From: Acidobacteriota bacterium
GTDB taxonomy: Bacteria > Acidobacteriota > Blastocatellia > RBC074
Assembly (NCBI GenBank): GCA_018269055.1
Contig: JAFDVI010000007.1
Span: 124,001-188,000 of the forward strand
DNA length: 64,000 bases
Direction of reading: 5' to 3'
The notes beneath the pieces are model-generated. The model was not told the origin of the DNA and ran no database searches. It saw nothing but the letters and a program-made list of their open reading frames with translations. The position numbers and the translations under genes were made by a program. Below are positions 20,901 through 28,914 of the stretch, one piece after another (the stretch's first letter is position 1; each line of letters starts with the position of its first letter).

Positions 20901-22220
20901 TCGGCCGCAGGACAAAATATCCAACTGCGATGGATTGCCGGTTCGGATTGTTCCGTCGGATCAACCGGCTGGCGGATTGACACAATCAGCATCAGCGGCA
21001 ACGCCTCGTGCGCCAGCGCAAATTGCGGCGGGGTCAATGGATTGCAGTTTTATCCGTTGGCGGTTCCGGTGCGCTTGTTGGATACGCGCCCGATGCAATC
21101 GGCTTGCACCACACCTAATGCACCCATCACCGGGGGGAGCACGTTGACGCAACTCACCAGTGGCACTTGCGGCATTCCCGCTTCAGCACAGGCCGTGACC
21201 GGAAACATCACTGCCGTGTTGCCTTCCGGGAATGGTTTTCTGACGGTATATCCCAGCGATGCGTCGCAGCCACTGGCCGCCAACACGAATTACATCGTCG
21301 GCGATATCTTGAACAATGTCTTCACAGTGGGATTGGGAGCCGGAGACGGGTCGTTCAAAGTATTCAGTTCGGCAACAACCGATGTCGTGATTGATATTAC
21401 CGGGTATTACGCTCCGCCGGGCACGGGCGGGTTGTACTTCCATCCGCTGCCGAAGCCGATCCGCCTGCTTGAAACTCGTCCGATGCAATCCGGCTGCACC
21501 ACACCCGGAACGCCTCTGGTGGGCAACACGGATACGCTTCAGCAAGGAACCTTGATGTGCGACGGTGTGACAATTCCGTCAACTGCCAAGGCTCTGGTCG
21601 GCAACGCGACGACCGTTGGCCCGGCAGCCAACGGTTTTCTCACGCTCTATCCCGCTGATGCGGCGATGCGCCCATTGGCGGCAAGCGGAAATTACAAATC
21701 CGGCCAAACCCTGAACTCGCCGTTCACTGTCGGGCTTTCGCCATCAGGTCAGTTCAAGATTTACACGGTAGCGACAACCGATCTGGTAATTGACGTGCTG
21801 GGGTATTTCAGTCCGGACGCAATGGATGTGAACGGAGCGGGAATGAAGTTCAATCCGGTGACGCCGTCCAGGTTGCTCGATACTCGATCCGGCGTGACGG
21901 GCGCGTGTTACCTGCCCGGTTTGCCGCTAACCGGTGGAGTTGAAACATCCCAGGCAGCGCGGGGCGTTTGCACGCTCGCCAATACGGCCGCGGCCATTGT
22001 CGGCAACGTCACAACCGTGATGCCCACGGCAAATGGCTTTCTGACCTTCTGGCCGAGCGATGTCGTCACACGACCTACTGCCGCAACGTCAAACTTCCAA
22101 TCCGGCAGAAACTTCAATCGTTATTTCTCTGTCGGGTTGGGGACGGACGGCGCATTCAAGATGTATGCGTCCCAAACCACAAACATCGTCGTTGACGTTT
22201 CGGGATATTTCGCGCCGTAA
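17928..22220 (+). CDS. Secreted M36 (fungalysin-type) metallopeptidase with three C-terminal beta repeats
   Basis: A 1430-residue secreted protease. Order: signal peptide (about 1-30), FTP-like propeptide region, M36 catalytic domain with HELTH (517-521) as zinc ligands and GEGWSDF giving the third ligand near Glu544, then an Ig-like segment, a jelly-roll-like domain, and three repeats of about 130 residues, each opening with RLL(D/E)TR and ending V(D/I)V.GYF.P. These repeats recur in Acidobacteriota and Actinobacteria surface proteins; their role is unknown, presumably in binding or cell attachment. ATG 17928 is chosen over an upstream in-frame ATG because GAAAGGAA precedes it and the signal peptide follows. 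Confidence 0.92.
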   Translation: MKGILRIFAFVSIMLLGSALLITTFGMLAASRTQRKQRVNPGPSNFDIRSNQSKDSHEKLAAQKAKLTSEQLARQAEVKRDIVEAANALKNGETAGEVMLSPLTGAAEIVSAGLESARLLTPPSLQGREDVVRNFLRGNSALYGLRADQIGRLEVAADYVNPAGNLGWVTLKQQFNDIPVFGGQLSAGLTPNGQLVRTVSTLASGVREEFLQTTAALSAEQAVAIAASAVGVTIDPVALQRKSTSADGRKVVFAGGPFVQDIEVEQVYFPLEVGVVTLSWSMVLWQDVPAYYTVVDAEKGDLLFRKNITNEQTQTASYSIYNDDSPGPLSPTNVLPGSGTQGPGISRTLLTLISELPGFDNLGWITDGGNTTTGNNVDAGLDLVSPNGIDPGSRPVGSPSRVFDFSYNPPPLGTDAPSGTNFRNGIVTDMFFWANRYHDQLYQYGFTEASGNFQNDNFGRGGVAGDFVRAEAQDFSGTDNANFSTPPDGQLPRMQMYLFTGPTPQRDGAIDHDVVLHELTHGLSNRLHSNAVGLNSDMSGGMGEGWSDFYARALLSSASEDVNGIYAMGAYVTLNIDPGFTDNYYYGIRRFPYAVKTNLGANGKPHNPLTFADIDPTKFNISDGAFAPAFTGIPEEVHNVGEVWCMALLEVRARIITRLGFAAGNARTLQIVTDGMKLDPVNPTLLDARNAIVLADRVGFNGEDEADIWAGFAARGMGFSAKINGGVNVTESFDLPNLALGNVTFSDAGCNNNGFADPGETLTLTVPISNPAFSTAATGVMASVVGGGTGNYGTINAGAMGTQSISFTVPATPCGSLLTVSVDISSSFGMVTRTFQLFIGQPVTTYMENFDTVTAPALPAGWTTTTSGGTLWVTSTTTPDTAPNDAFVPDASATASSTLTSPSIPITISGARLSFRHRYSFEEGYDGGAIEIKIGAGAFADILNAGGSFISNGYNEVLPFSVTGCTHGLPRHNAWTGDSGGYVTTVIQLPASAAGQNIQLRWIAGSDCSVGSTGWRIDTISISGNASCASANCGGVNGLQFYPLAVPVRLLDTRPMQSACTTPNAPITGGSTLTQLTSGTCGIPASAQAVTGNITAVLPSGNGFLTVYPSDASQPLAANTNYIVGDILNNVFTVGLGAGDGSFKVFSSATTDVVIDITGYYAPPGTGGLYFHPLPKPIRLLETRPMQSGCTTPGTPLVGNTDTLQQGTLMCDGVTIPSTAKALVGNATTVGPAANGFLTLYPADAAMRPLAASGNYKSGQTLNSPFTVGLSPSGQFKIYTVATTDLVIDVLGYFSPDAMDVNGAGMKFNPVTPSRLLDTRSGVTGACYLPGLPLTGGVETSQAARGVCTLANTAAAIVGNVTTVMPTANGFLTFWPSDVVTRPTAATSNFQSGRNFNRYFSVGLGTDGAFKMYASQTTNIVVDVSGYFAP

Positions 22221-22398
22221 ACGCGGCTGGAACCCTGATTCGGAAATTCCGGTTTCCGTTTCCTGGCCGCATCGGAACTTTTTGGCTCTGGTGCGGCCAA
22301 TTTCTTTCTTTGAATCCCCGCGCCGCTCCCTGAGTTCCCGGCATTGCTGAAGTACAATCGCCGTCCCAATCAAGCGTTTACCTGAAAGGAAAATTCAA

Positions 22399-22725
22399 AT
22401 GGAAATCAAAAACGTCTTGGCCATTGCGCAGTTTTCGCCGGACAAAATGCAGAAGATCAATTTGTTCGAAACACGGAATTTTTTCAGTGACGTGTATTGC
22501 CTGGAACCGGGGCAGGAACAGAAAGTCCACGCGCACAAGGACGAAGACAAGCTGTACTTTGTGCTGGACGGGCATGGAACGTTCATTGTGGATGACGAAG
22601 CGCAGGAACTTGGCGAAGGACAAATCATTTTCGCACCTGCCGGATCGAACCACGGTGTGAAAAATACCAGCGTGGCTCGGCTGAAGTTGCTGGTTTTCAT
22701 GACGCCGAATCCGAATTTCAAATGA
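22399..22725 (+). CDS. Small single-domain cupin
   Basis: A 108-residue cupin-2 protein. Metal-binding motif 1 is seen as EQKVHAHKDEDKLYFVLDGHGTF (two His and an acidic residue) and motif 2 as PAGSNHGVKNTS with one His. The ribosome site GAAAGGAAA precedes the ATG. Such single cupins bind a metal and a small ligand; neither is predictable. Its 3' end overlaps the convergent NagB-like gene by 8 bp. Confidence 0.85.
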   Translation: MEIKNVLAIAQFSPDKMQKINLFETRNFFSDVYCLEPGQEQKVHAHKDEDKLYFVLDGHGTFIVDDEAQELGEGQIIFAPAGSNHGVKNTSVARLKLLVFMTPNPNFK

Positions 22726-23401
22726 TATGCGTCAACCCGGATGCCGCTTCCTTGTCCAAAAATAGATGCGTGTTGGAATGGTTTTGCAGGATCGAGGCTG
22801 GGCAGCTTTCGTGAATTTCGCCTTCGATGAGGGCCTTCACGGCTTGTCGCTTTTCCCCGCCCGTTGCGATCAGGAACAAACTTCGGCAGGCCACCAAGGT
22901 CGGTATCGTCAGCGTGACCGCCGAATCGGTTGGTTTTACGGCGCACGAATCGCTGAAATCACAATTGCGCGAATCAATTGCCGCCAGTTGCCCGCTGTCT
23001 CCGATGCCCAGCAGGGCGAAATCCGGCGAACGCGTTTTCAGCAGTTCGGCGTAATTGGCACAAACGGCTTCAGGGTTGGCGGCTTCCCCGCGAAGCCCGT
23101 GAAACTCCACCATCGGAATTCGGCGCACCAGATGATTGAACAGAAATTTTCGTTGGGAATGCGGCGCGTTTTCGTCAGCGCCAAGCAACTCAGATCCGTG
23201 AAAACCGATAACGCGTGTCCATTCAATTCCTTCGGTCTGGGCCAACCGATCCAGCAATTCGGCTTGAGAAGCTTCCACAGAAAAAATACCAATAGCCCTT
23301 CCGCGTTCGGCGATCAGTCGTCGCATCTCCACGGCAATTGCACTGGTAGCGGCAATGTTCGCTTGTTTTTGGGTTTCGTAAAGGTGAATTGAAACTTGCA
23401 A
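22718..23401 (-). CDS. NagB/6-phosphogluconolactonase-family protein lacking the usual catalytic residues
   Basis: A 227-residue protein of the glucosamine-6-phosphate deaminase/6-phosphogluconolactonase fold. Family landmarks remain: FSVEAS near 40, a hydrophobic strand before the active site, LLGIGDSG (149-156) and VTLTIPTL. In NagB the active-site segments read NLDEYVG and GxGxDGHIAFNEP; here they read FHGSELLG and GIGDSGQLAAID, so the Asp, His and Glu used in catalysis are replaced. It is therefore probably not a standard deaminase. Neighbours give no sugar pathway. It overlaps the cupin gene tail to tail. Confidence 0.75.
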   Translation of the reverse strand: MQVSIHLYETQKQANIAATSAIAVEMRRLIAERGRAIGIFSVEASQAELLDRLAQTEGIEWTRVIGFHGSELLGADENAPHSQRKFLFNHLVRRIPMVEFHGLRGEAANPEAVCANYAELLKTRSPDFALLGIGDSGQLAAIDSRNCDFSDSCAVKPTDSAVTLTIPTLVACRSLFLIATGGEKRQAVKALIEGEIHESCPASILQNHSNTHLFLDKEAASGLTHII

Positions 23402-23425
23402 GGTTGGATTTCGATGCGGAGCGGC

Positions 23426-24172
23426 TTAAAGCCAGAATTTCATTTTCACGCCGCCGACTTTGCCTTCAATGATGTCTTCGTTGTCCTCTGCGTCTTCGCT
23501 GACGCTGAACACCTGCCGCGAAGGCATTTCAATGCCCGAAAGGGTGCCGGTCAGATAAGCGCCGGTATCCACACCAATCAAATTTTCGCGCAGCCAGACT
23601 TTTTCGCGTTCGCCAAACAGCATGCCCGTGATGGTGTGGCCGAAGATGACCGTTTTGCCACGATAATTGCTGAAAAAATGCCGGTTCCGGGACCAATATA
23701 ATTCAGGGCTGTCACTGGCTTCGCTGGGGTGAAGAAATTTGCCTGCATCTTCCGGCAGAGCGGCGTGAACATAAATGGCGTGTTCGTCTTCGTGCCATGT
23801 CGGCAGCGATTCCATAAACTGCCAATGTTCTTCCGGCACATCGAATTCGCCCTCGGAATTGATGTAACTGTGCAGCGTTTCCACTCCGCCATTGTACAAC
23901 CACAACTCCGCCTGTTCGCCTTCCGGGTCTGTCAACGCCGATAACATCATCGCTTCATGATTGCCTCTCAGCACAATGACCGTATCCGGTGATTCCTGCT
24001 GCAATTCCATGGCACGCTGAACCACGCCGCGGGAATCTTCGCCTCGATCCACCAAATCGCCAATCAAAATCAGCTTATCTTCTCCGGCTTGATAATTCAT
24101 ACCTGCCAGCAACCGATTGAACAACGCCAATTTTCCGTGAATGTCACCAACCACTAAAGTTCGCATAACCAT
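23426..24172 (-). CDS. PPP-family serine/threonine or diadenosine tetraphosphate phosphatase
   Basis: A 248-residue metallophosphoesterase of the PPP superfamily with the full set of metal-binding motifs: GDIHG (9-13), GDLVDRG (38-44), RGNHE (69-73), then HAALP and FGHT further on. Relatives are bacterial protein phosphatases or ApaH-like Ap4A hydrolases; sequence alone does not decide. It is likely cytoplasmic, with no signal peptide. It stands 24 bp downstream of the NagB-like gene on the same strand and may form an operon with it. The second ATG at 24166 is an alternative start. Confidence 0.9.
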   Translation of the reverse strand: MVMRTLVVGDIHGKLALFNRLLAGMNYQAGEDKLILIGDLVDRGEDSRGVVQRAMELQQESPDTVIVLRGNHEAMMLSALTDPEGEQAELWLYNGGVETLHSYINSEGEFDVPEEHWQFMESLPTWHEDEHAIYVHAALPEDAGKFLHPSEASDSPELYWSRNRHFFSNYRGKTVIFGHTITGMLFGEREKVWLRENLIGVDTGAYLTGTLSGIEMPSRQVFSVSEDAEDNEDIIEGKVGGVKMKFWL

Positions 24173-24383
24173 CGCATTATTGCCAAAAAGCTTTCAAAAG
24201 AAAAACTGAAAAGATATGATGCCTTTGCGTCAGGGTCTGAAGTCCCAGCGGTAGCCAAGGCGGAACAGAACCTGCGCAATTGAAAAGCGGATCAGCCGTT
24301 TGATCTCAAATCTGAAATCTGCCAACGCTGGCTCAAGCTGTTGCCCCTAAGCTGGCCAAACCTGGCCGAACTCTTAAGAAGCA

Positions 24384-24962
24384 ATGTCATCCGTTCTGAC
24401 AGTTGCCAACCTTCTCACTGTACTCCGGCTTATCTTGATCCCCGTCTTCGCCACGGTGGCCTATTACCAACATTTCGATTGGGCATTGGGAGTTTTTCTG
24501 ATTGCTGCGGTCACGGATGGGTTGGATGGGCTGGTAGCCCGCTCGTTCAATCAAAAAACACAGCTTGGCGCGATTCTTGATCCAATGGCAGACAAATTGT
24601 TGCTGGTAACGGCGTTCATTGTTTTAACCTTGCCGCATTTCACCGTAACACCGCCGATCCCATTCTGGCTGACGGCAACCGCCATCAGCCGGGACGTGAT
24701 CATTGTGCTGGCCGCCCTGGTCATCAACATGACCACTGGGTTCAGTGGTTTTCGGCCTTCGGCTCCGGGCAAACTCAACACCGTAATTCAAATTACGATG
24801 ATCGTGTTTTTTCTGGCGGCAAACGCGTTTGACATCTTCACACGTTTATTGCCGCTCGCGTTTTACGTCACGCTGGCCATCGCAGTATTTTCCGGACTGC
24901 ATTACATTTGGCATATCAACCGGTTGATGAGCGAAAAGGAATCCAGTGACAGATCAAAATAA
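24384..24962 (+). CDS. pgsA: CDP-diacylglycerol-glycerol-3-phosphate 3-phosphatidyltransferase
   Basis: Integral membrane enzyme making phosphatidylglycerol phosphate from CDP-diacylglycerol and glycerol-3-phosphate. 192 residues with about five membrane helices. The CDP-alcohol phosphotransferase signature DGxxDG..AR(8)G(3)D(3)D is intact: Asp45, Asp48, Ala52-Arg53, Gly62, Asp66 and Asp70. The next gene overlaps its 3' end by 17 bp, pointing to coupled translation. Confidence 0.93.
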   Translation: MSSVLTVANLLTVLRLILIPVFATVAYYQHFDWALGVFLIAAVTDGLDGLVARSFNQKTQLGAILDPMADKLLLVTAFIVLTLPHFTVTPPIPFWLTATAISRDVIIVLAALVINMTTGFSGFRPSAPGKLNTVIQITMIVFFLAANAFDIFTRLLPLAFYVTLAIAVFSGLHYIWHINRLMSEKESSDRSK

Positions 24963-26235
24963 CGAACTCAATTCCGGCAGAAATAATCGGCTGACGCCCA
25001 TTGAATGGATGCGCTGGGTTCCGGCGGTCTTGCTGGCGATTGTGTTTGTTGCTTTTGTCTTTATTAGCGGTCGAATCGTTCTGGTTCCGATGCTGATTTC
25101 CATCGCGCTGGCCTATTTGCTGGCTCCGATTGTCACCTGGTTTGAGCGACGCGGTTGGTCCCGGTCATCTTCAACTTTACTGGGAATCACAGCGGCGACA
25201 CTGACAGTGGTGTTAGTGCTGATTTTCGTCATTCCCAGCGTCTGGAACCAACTCAACAAATCCTATGATCGGGCCAACGCGTTGATCAGCGATCAGGCTC
25301 GGGTTGAAGCGCTGACATCAAAAATAAAAGAGGTCAACCCACAGCTTTACGAACTGGTTAAACAACAAATCGAAAAGTACAAAGGAAGCGGAGATCGGTC
25401 GAAGATCATCGGTTGGATTGTGGGCTGGCTGCAAAGCGGATTGTTCAAACTGGTTGACCTGACCTCTTCGCTATTGGATTATCTGCTGATCCCCTTTTTC
25501 ATATACTACCTGCTGGCTGATTACCGCAGCATGCGCGATCGAATTGACCGGCTGATTCCGCCGCGATTTCGCTCCATCACCACCGATTTGATGGCGCAAA
25601 TCAACGAAGTCGTTTCCTCTTACGTGCGCAACCAGTTGCTGATCGCCATGGCAATGGGCGCAATGTATTCCGTTGGATTTCTGATTTTGCGCGTCCCGCT
25701 GGCAATTACCATCGGAATGCTGGCCGGGGTATTGAACTTCGTGCCTTACCTGGGCACGCTGACCGGATTGGCGTTGTCGCTGTTTTTTGTGGCTTTGGAC
25801 GGAGCAGGCTTTGGCCGCATTTCCGGCGTTCTGATTGTTTTTGCCATTGTGCAAAGCGTTGAAGGCTATTACCTGACGCCGAAATTGCTTGGCAGCCGCC
25901 TCAACTTGCATCCAATGTGGGTACTGGTCGGGTTGGTCATCGGAGGCAATTTGTTCGGCTTGCTGGGTATCATTCTGGCTGTGCCGGTAATCGCCGTCGC
26001 CAAGGTCGTACTGGGCGTGCTGGAAGAAATCTACCAGGAATCCAGTTTTTACCGCCGCGCGGGCGCAACACTTTTGACGGGGCAAGGCCAAATCGTTGGT
26101 CTGTCAGAATCCGGCTCGCCCACCTCCGGATTGATCATTCAGGAAGAAATTTACGATCGTCCACGCCGAACTATCGTTACCACCAGCGAGTTAAAATCAA
26201 GAATTCGCGATTCCCGCTCTCAGCCAGACGAATAG
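24946..26235 (+). CDS. AI-2E family transporter (PerM/TqsA-like membrane protein)
   Basis: A 429-residue multi-pass membrane protein of the AI-2E exporter/PerM family, with about eight hydrophobic segments. Two N-terminal helices are followed by a charged extramembrane stretch (about 95-150), and the C-terminal half has the conserved PYLGTLTGLALSLFF and GNLFGLLGIILAVPVIAV blocks. Members export autoinducer-2 or act as ion-coupled transporters; the substrate here is unknown. The soluble tail of about 60 residues may interact in the cytoplasm. It overlaps pgsA. Confidence 0.88.
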   Translation: MTDQNNELNSGRNNRLTPIEWMRWVPAVLLAIVFVAFVFISGRIVLVPMLISIALAYLLAPIVTWFERRGWSRSSSTLLGITAATLTVVLVLIFVIPSVWNQLNKSYDRANALISDQARVEALTSKIKEVNPQLYELVKQQIEKYKGSGDRSKIIGWIVGWLQSGLFKLVDLTSSLLDYLLIPFFIYYLLADYRSMRDRIDRLIPPRFRSITTDLMAQINEVVSSYVRNQLLIAMAMGAMYSVGFLILRVPLAITIGMLAGVLNFVPYLGTLTGLALSLFFVALDGAGFGRISGVLIVFAIVQSVEGYYLTPKLLGSRLNLHPMWVLVGLVIGGNLFGLLGIILAVPVIAVAKVVLGVLEEIYQESSFYRRAGATLLTGQGQIVGLSESGSPTSGLIIQEEIYDRPRRTIVTTSELKSRIRDSRSQPDE

Positions 26236-26267
26236 AGAAGATTTTCTTCATTTTTGACATCAAATTT

Positions 26268-26298
26268 CTTGACAGTAAAAGACTCAAGTCTCTATACT
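26268..26298 (+). promoter_or_regulatory. dnaK promoter with overlapping HAIR-like HspR operator
   Basis: TTGACA (26269-26274) and TATACT (26293-26298) with an 18-nt spacer form a strong sigma70 promoter. Over it lies CTTGACA-GTAAAAG-ACTCAAG (26268-26288), which matches the HAIR consensus CTTGAGT-N7-ACTCAAG at 12 of 14 positions with the right spacing. HspR is encoded at the end of the operon, so autoregulated repression is likely. No CIRCE element is present. Confidence 0.8.
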
Positions 26299-26394
26299 GC
26301 GCTTGTTTTAATACGGGCTTAATTGTCATTGCATTTATCAAAAAAGTTATGCCAGTCCAGAGCTTTAGGCTCTTAGAGTTCCAAGGAGGAGAAA

Positions 26395-28311
26395 ATGAGC
26401 AAAGTTATCGGAATTGACTTGGGCACGACCAATTCAGTTGTTGCCATCATGGAAGGCAGCGAACCAGCAGTCATCACCAATTCAGAAGGTGGTCGTACCA
26501 CGCCATCGGTCGTGGGCTTTACCAAAGACGGGAACCGTTTAGTCGGTCAGGTCGCCAAACGCCAAGCTGTCACCAACCCGGAAAATACCATCTATTCAAT
26601 CAAACGGTTTATGGGCCGCCGCTTTGACGAAATCAGCGAAGAAGCCAAGCAGGTTCCGTACAAAGTCACACAAGCTTCGAATGGCGATGTTCGCGTGGTT
26701 GCGGACGGCAAGGAGTATTCACCGCCGGAGATTTCGGCGATGATCCTGCAAAAACTGAAGCAGGCCGCCGAAGATTATCTGGGGCAAAAAGTGACGCAGG
26801 CGGTCATCACCGTTCCTGCGTATTTCAATGACGCTCAGCGCCAGGCGACCAAAGACGCAGGCAAGGTCGCTGGCCTGGAAGTTCTGCGCATCGTCAATGA
26901 ACCGACGGCAGCGGCGCTGGCGTATGGTCTGGACAAGATGAAGAACGAAACCATCGCCGTGTTCGACTTTGGCGGTGGGACATTCGATATTTCGATTCTG
27001 GAAGTCGGCGAAGGCGTGGTCGAAGTGAAATCCACGAACGGCGACACCCACCTGGGCGGCGACGACATTGACGAACGATTGATTCGCTGGATCATTGACG
27101 AATTCAAGAAAGATCAGGGCATTGACCTGTCGAAAGACAAAATGGCGTTGCAGCGTCTGAAAGAAGCTGCTGAAAAAGCCAAGATTGAGCTTTCTTCGAC
27201 AATGGAAACGGAAATCAATCTGCCGTTCATCACCGCCGATCAATCGGGTCCGAAACATTTGGTGATGAAATTGACCCGCGCCAAGTTTGAATCGCTGGTT
27301 GAGGACATTTTGAAGCGAACGCTGGAACCTTGCCGTCTGGCACTGAAAGACGCTGGTGTGGATGCTTCGAAAATTGACGAAGTTGTGCTGGTGGGCGGTT
27401 CGACGCGTATTCCAAAGATTCAGGAAATGGTCAAATCTTTCTTCGGCAAAGAGCCGCACAAAGGCGTCAACCCGGACGAAGTTGTGGCGGTCGGCGCCGC
27501 AGTTCAGGCGGGCGTGCTCTCTGGCGAAGTGAAAGACCTGTTGCTGCTTGACGTGACTCCCTTGAGCCTGGGAATTGAAACTCTGGGTGGCGTGTTCACG
27601 CGGTTGATCGAACGCAACACAACCATTCCGACGCGCAAATCCGAAACGTTTTCCACGGCGACAGACAATCAAACCTCCGTCGAAGTGCATGTTTTGCAAG
27701 GCGAACGCGGAATGGCCGGTGACAACCGCACGCTGGGCAAGTTCCATCTGGTGGGAATTCCGCCCGCGCCGCGCGGCGTGCCGCAAATCGAAGTGACATT
27801 CGACATTGACGCCAACGGAATCGTCAACGTTTCCGCGCGCGACAAAGGAACAGGCCGCGAACAGAAAATCACCATCACGGCTTCTTCGGGTCTGTCAAAA
27901 GACGAAATTGACAAGATGATGAAGGACGCGGAATCGCACGCCGAAGAAGACAAGCGCAAACGCGAAGCGGTTGAAACCAAAAACCATCTGGATTCGATGA
28001 TCTTCAACACTGAAAAGATTATCAGCGAAAACCGCGAGAAGATTCCTGTTGGCTTGATTTCGGAAGCGGAGACGGCAATCGCCGACGCCAAGAAAGTCAT
28101 TGAGTCGAATTCTTCGGATCAATTCCAGTCGCAACTCGACAATCTGACGCGAATTTCGCATCGCATTGCCGAGGCGCTGTACCAACAGCAAGCCAGCGCA
28201 GGCGCGGAACCCGATGCTCAAAGTCAGGCAGCGGGCGCTTCAGCAGGCGCCGGTGGCGGCAATGAGGATGTGATTGACGCCGAATACATTGACGTTGATG
28301 ACAAGAAATAA
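26395..28311 (+). CDS. dnaK: Molecular chaperone DnaK (Hsp70)
   Basis: ATP-driven Hsp70 chaperone, 638 residues, standard length. The N terminus [10 protein letters not shown], the phosphate motif FDFGGGTFD, the [11 protein letters not shown] block and the C-terminal [15 protein letters not shown] are all present. A strong AAGGAGG ribosome site precedes the ATG. The operon continues with hsp20, dnaJ and hspR; grpE is missing from it and must be elsewhere. In HspR systems DnaK acts as co-repressor, which would make this operon sense free DnaK. Confidence 0.98.
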   Translation: MSKVIGIDLGTTNSVVAIMEGSEPAVITNSEGGRTTPSVVGFTKDGNRLVGQVAKRQAVTNPENTIYSIKRFMGRRFDEISEEAKQVPYKVTQASNGDVRVVADGKEYSPPEISAMILQKLKQAAEDYLGQKVTQAVITVPAYFNDAQRQATKDAGKVAGLEVLRIVNEPTAAALAYGLDKMKNETIAVFDFGGGTFDISILEVGEGVVEVKSTNGDTHLGGDDIDERLIRWIIDEFKKDQGIDLSKDKMALQRLKEAAEKAKIELSSTMETEINLPFITADQSGPKHLVMKLTRAKFESLVEDILKRTLEPCRLALKDAGVDASKIDEVVLVGGSTRIPKIQEMVKSFFGKEPHKGVNPDEVVAVGAAVQAGVLSGEVKDLLLLDVTPLSLGIETLGGVFTRLIERNTTIPTRKSETFSTATDNQTSVEVHVLQGERGMAGDNRTLGKFHLVGIPPAPRGVPQIEVTFDIDANGIVNVSARDKGTGREQKITITASSGLSKDEIDKMMKDAESHAEEDKRKREAVETKNHLDSMIFNTEKIISENREKIPVGLISEAETAIADAKKVIESNSSDQFQSQLDNLTRISHRIAEALYQQQASAGAEPDAQSQAAGASAGAGGGNEDVIDAEYIDVDDKK

Positions 28312-28322
28312 AAAGGAGGATT

Positions 28323-28382
28323 CGGTAGTCGGAAGTCAGCAGTCTGTGGTTTACCGCCGACATTGCCGAATTCCGACTACCG
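28323..28382. repeat. Palindrome in the dnaK-hsp20 gap, between a strong ribosome site and the hsp20 start
   Basis: CGGTAGTCGGAA (28323-28334) and TTCCGACTACCG (28371-28382) are a perfect 12-bp inverted repeat; shorter words (agtcag, actgac) extend the symmetry. A consensus AAGGAGG lies at 28313-28319, and the hsp20 ATG at 28395. Folding of the hairpin would bring them to about 15 nt apart. Confidence 0.85.
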
Positions 28383-28394
28383 ATTACTGACTAA

Positions 28395-28832
28395 ATGGGA
28401 AAGCAACACCACTTATTAAGCGAATTGACCGCTGTCGAAGAACAACTCGCACAATTGTTGCGCGGCCCGAATCTATACAGCGTCGAACCGCAGCATGGTG
28501 CCTGGTCGCCTCCCGTGGACATTTATGAAACGCAAACAGATTTCGTGTTGATGGCGGAAATACCAGGCGTTTCGCTCGCCGACCTGGAGCTTAAAGTGGT
28601 GGATGACACGCTGATTTTGAAAGGCGAACGGCGATGGGAACGCGCCCCGCACGGGGAAAACATTCATCGGCTGGAAAATTCCTACGGTAAATTCGAGCGT
28701 ACGTTCAGCCTTTCCGAACGAATTGATGCCGACAACATTTCCGCGGATTTGGATCGCGGTGTGCTGAAAGTCATATTGCCAAAACGCGGCAAAGTTGCCG
28801 GTAGGCAGGTGGAAATCAAGACAGAAGATTGA
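28395..28832 (+). CDS. Small heat-shock protein, Hsp20/alpha-crystallin family
   Basis: ATP-independent holdase chaperone of 145 residues. The alpha-crystallin domain spans about 38-140: PPVDIYETQTDFVLMAEIPGVS at its start, the conserved LKGER and the ending GVLKVILPKR. It lies within the dnaK operon where grpE is common in other phyla. The only strong ribosome site is 75 nt upstream beyond a palindrome, so translation may depend on that structure. Confidence 0.93.
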   Translation: MGKQHHLLSELTAVEEQLAQLLRGPNLYSVEPQHGAWSPPVDIYETQTDFVLMAEIPGVSLADLELKVVDDTLILKGERRWERAPHGENIHRLENSYGKFERTFSLSERIDADNISADLDRGVLKVILPKRGKVAGRQVEIKTED

Positions 28833-28845
28833 GCGATAACGGAAA

Positions 28846-28906
28846 GACAGGGGGATAGAAAGACGGAGTAAAAACTCTTGTTCCTCCGTCCCTCAATTTT
28901 TCTGTC
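28846..28906. repeat. Imperfect palindrome in the hsp20-dnaJ gap
   Basis: GACGGAG (28862-28868) pairs with CTCCGTC (28884-28890), and GACAG (28846-28850) with CTGTC (28902-28906). The words differ from those in the dnaK-hsp20 gap, but the layout is the same. The dnaJ ATG is 9 bp past the right arm. Confidence 0.7.
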
Positions 28907-28914
28907 CCAAAGTT

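Noticed and set aside
26719-27786. Reverse-strand frame of 355 codons opposite dnaK
   Set aside because: Antisense shadow of a highly conserved gene.
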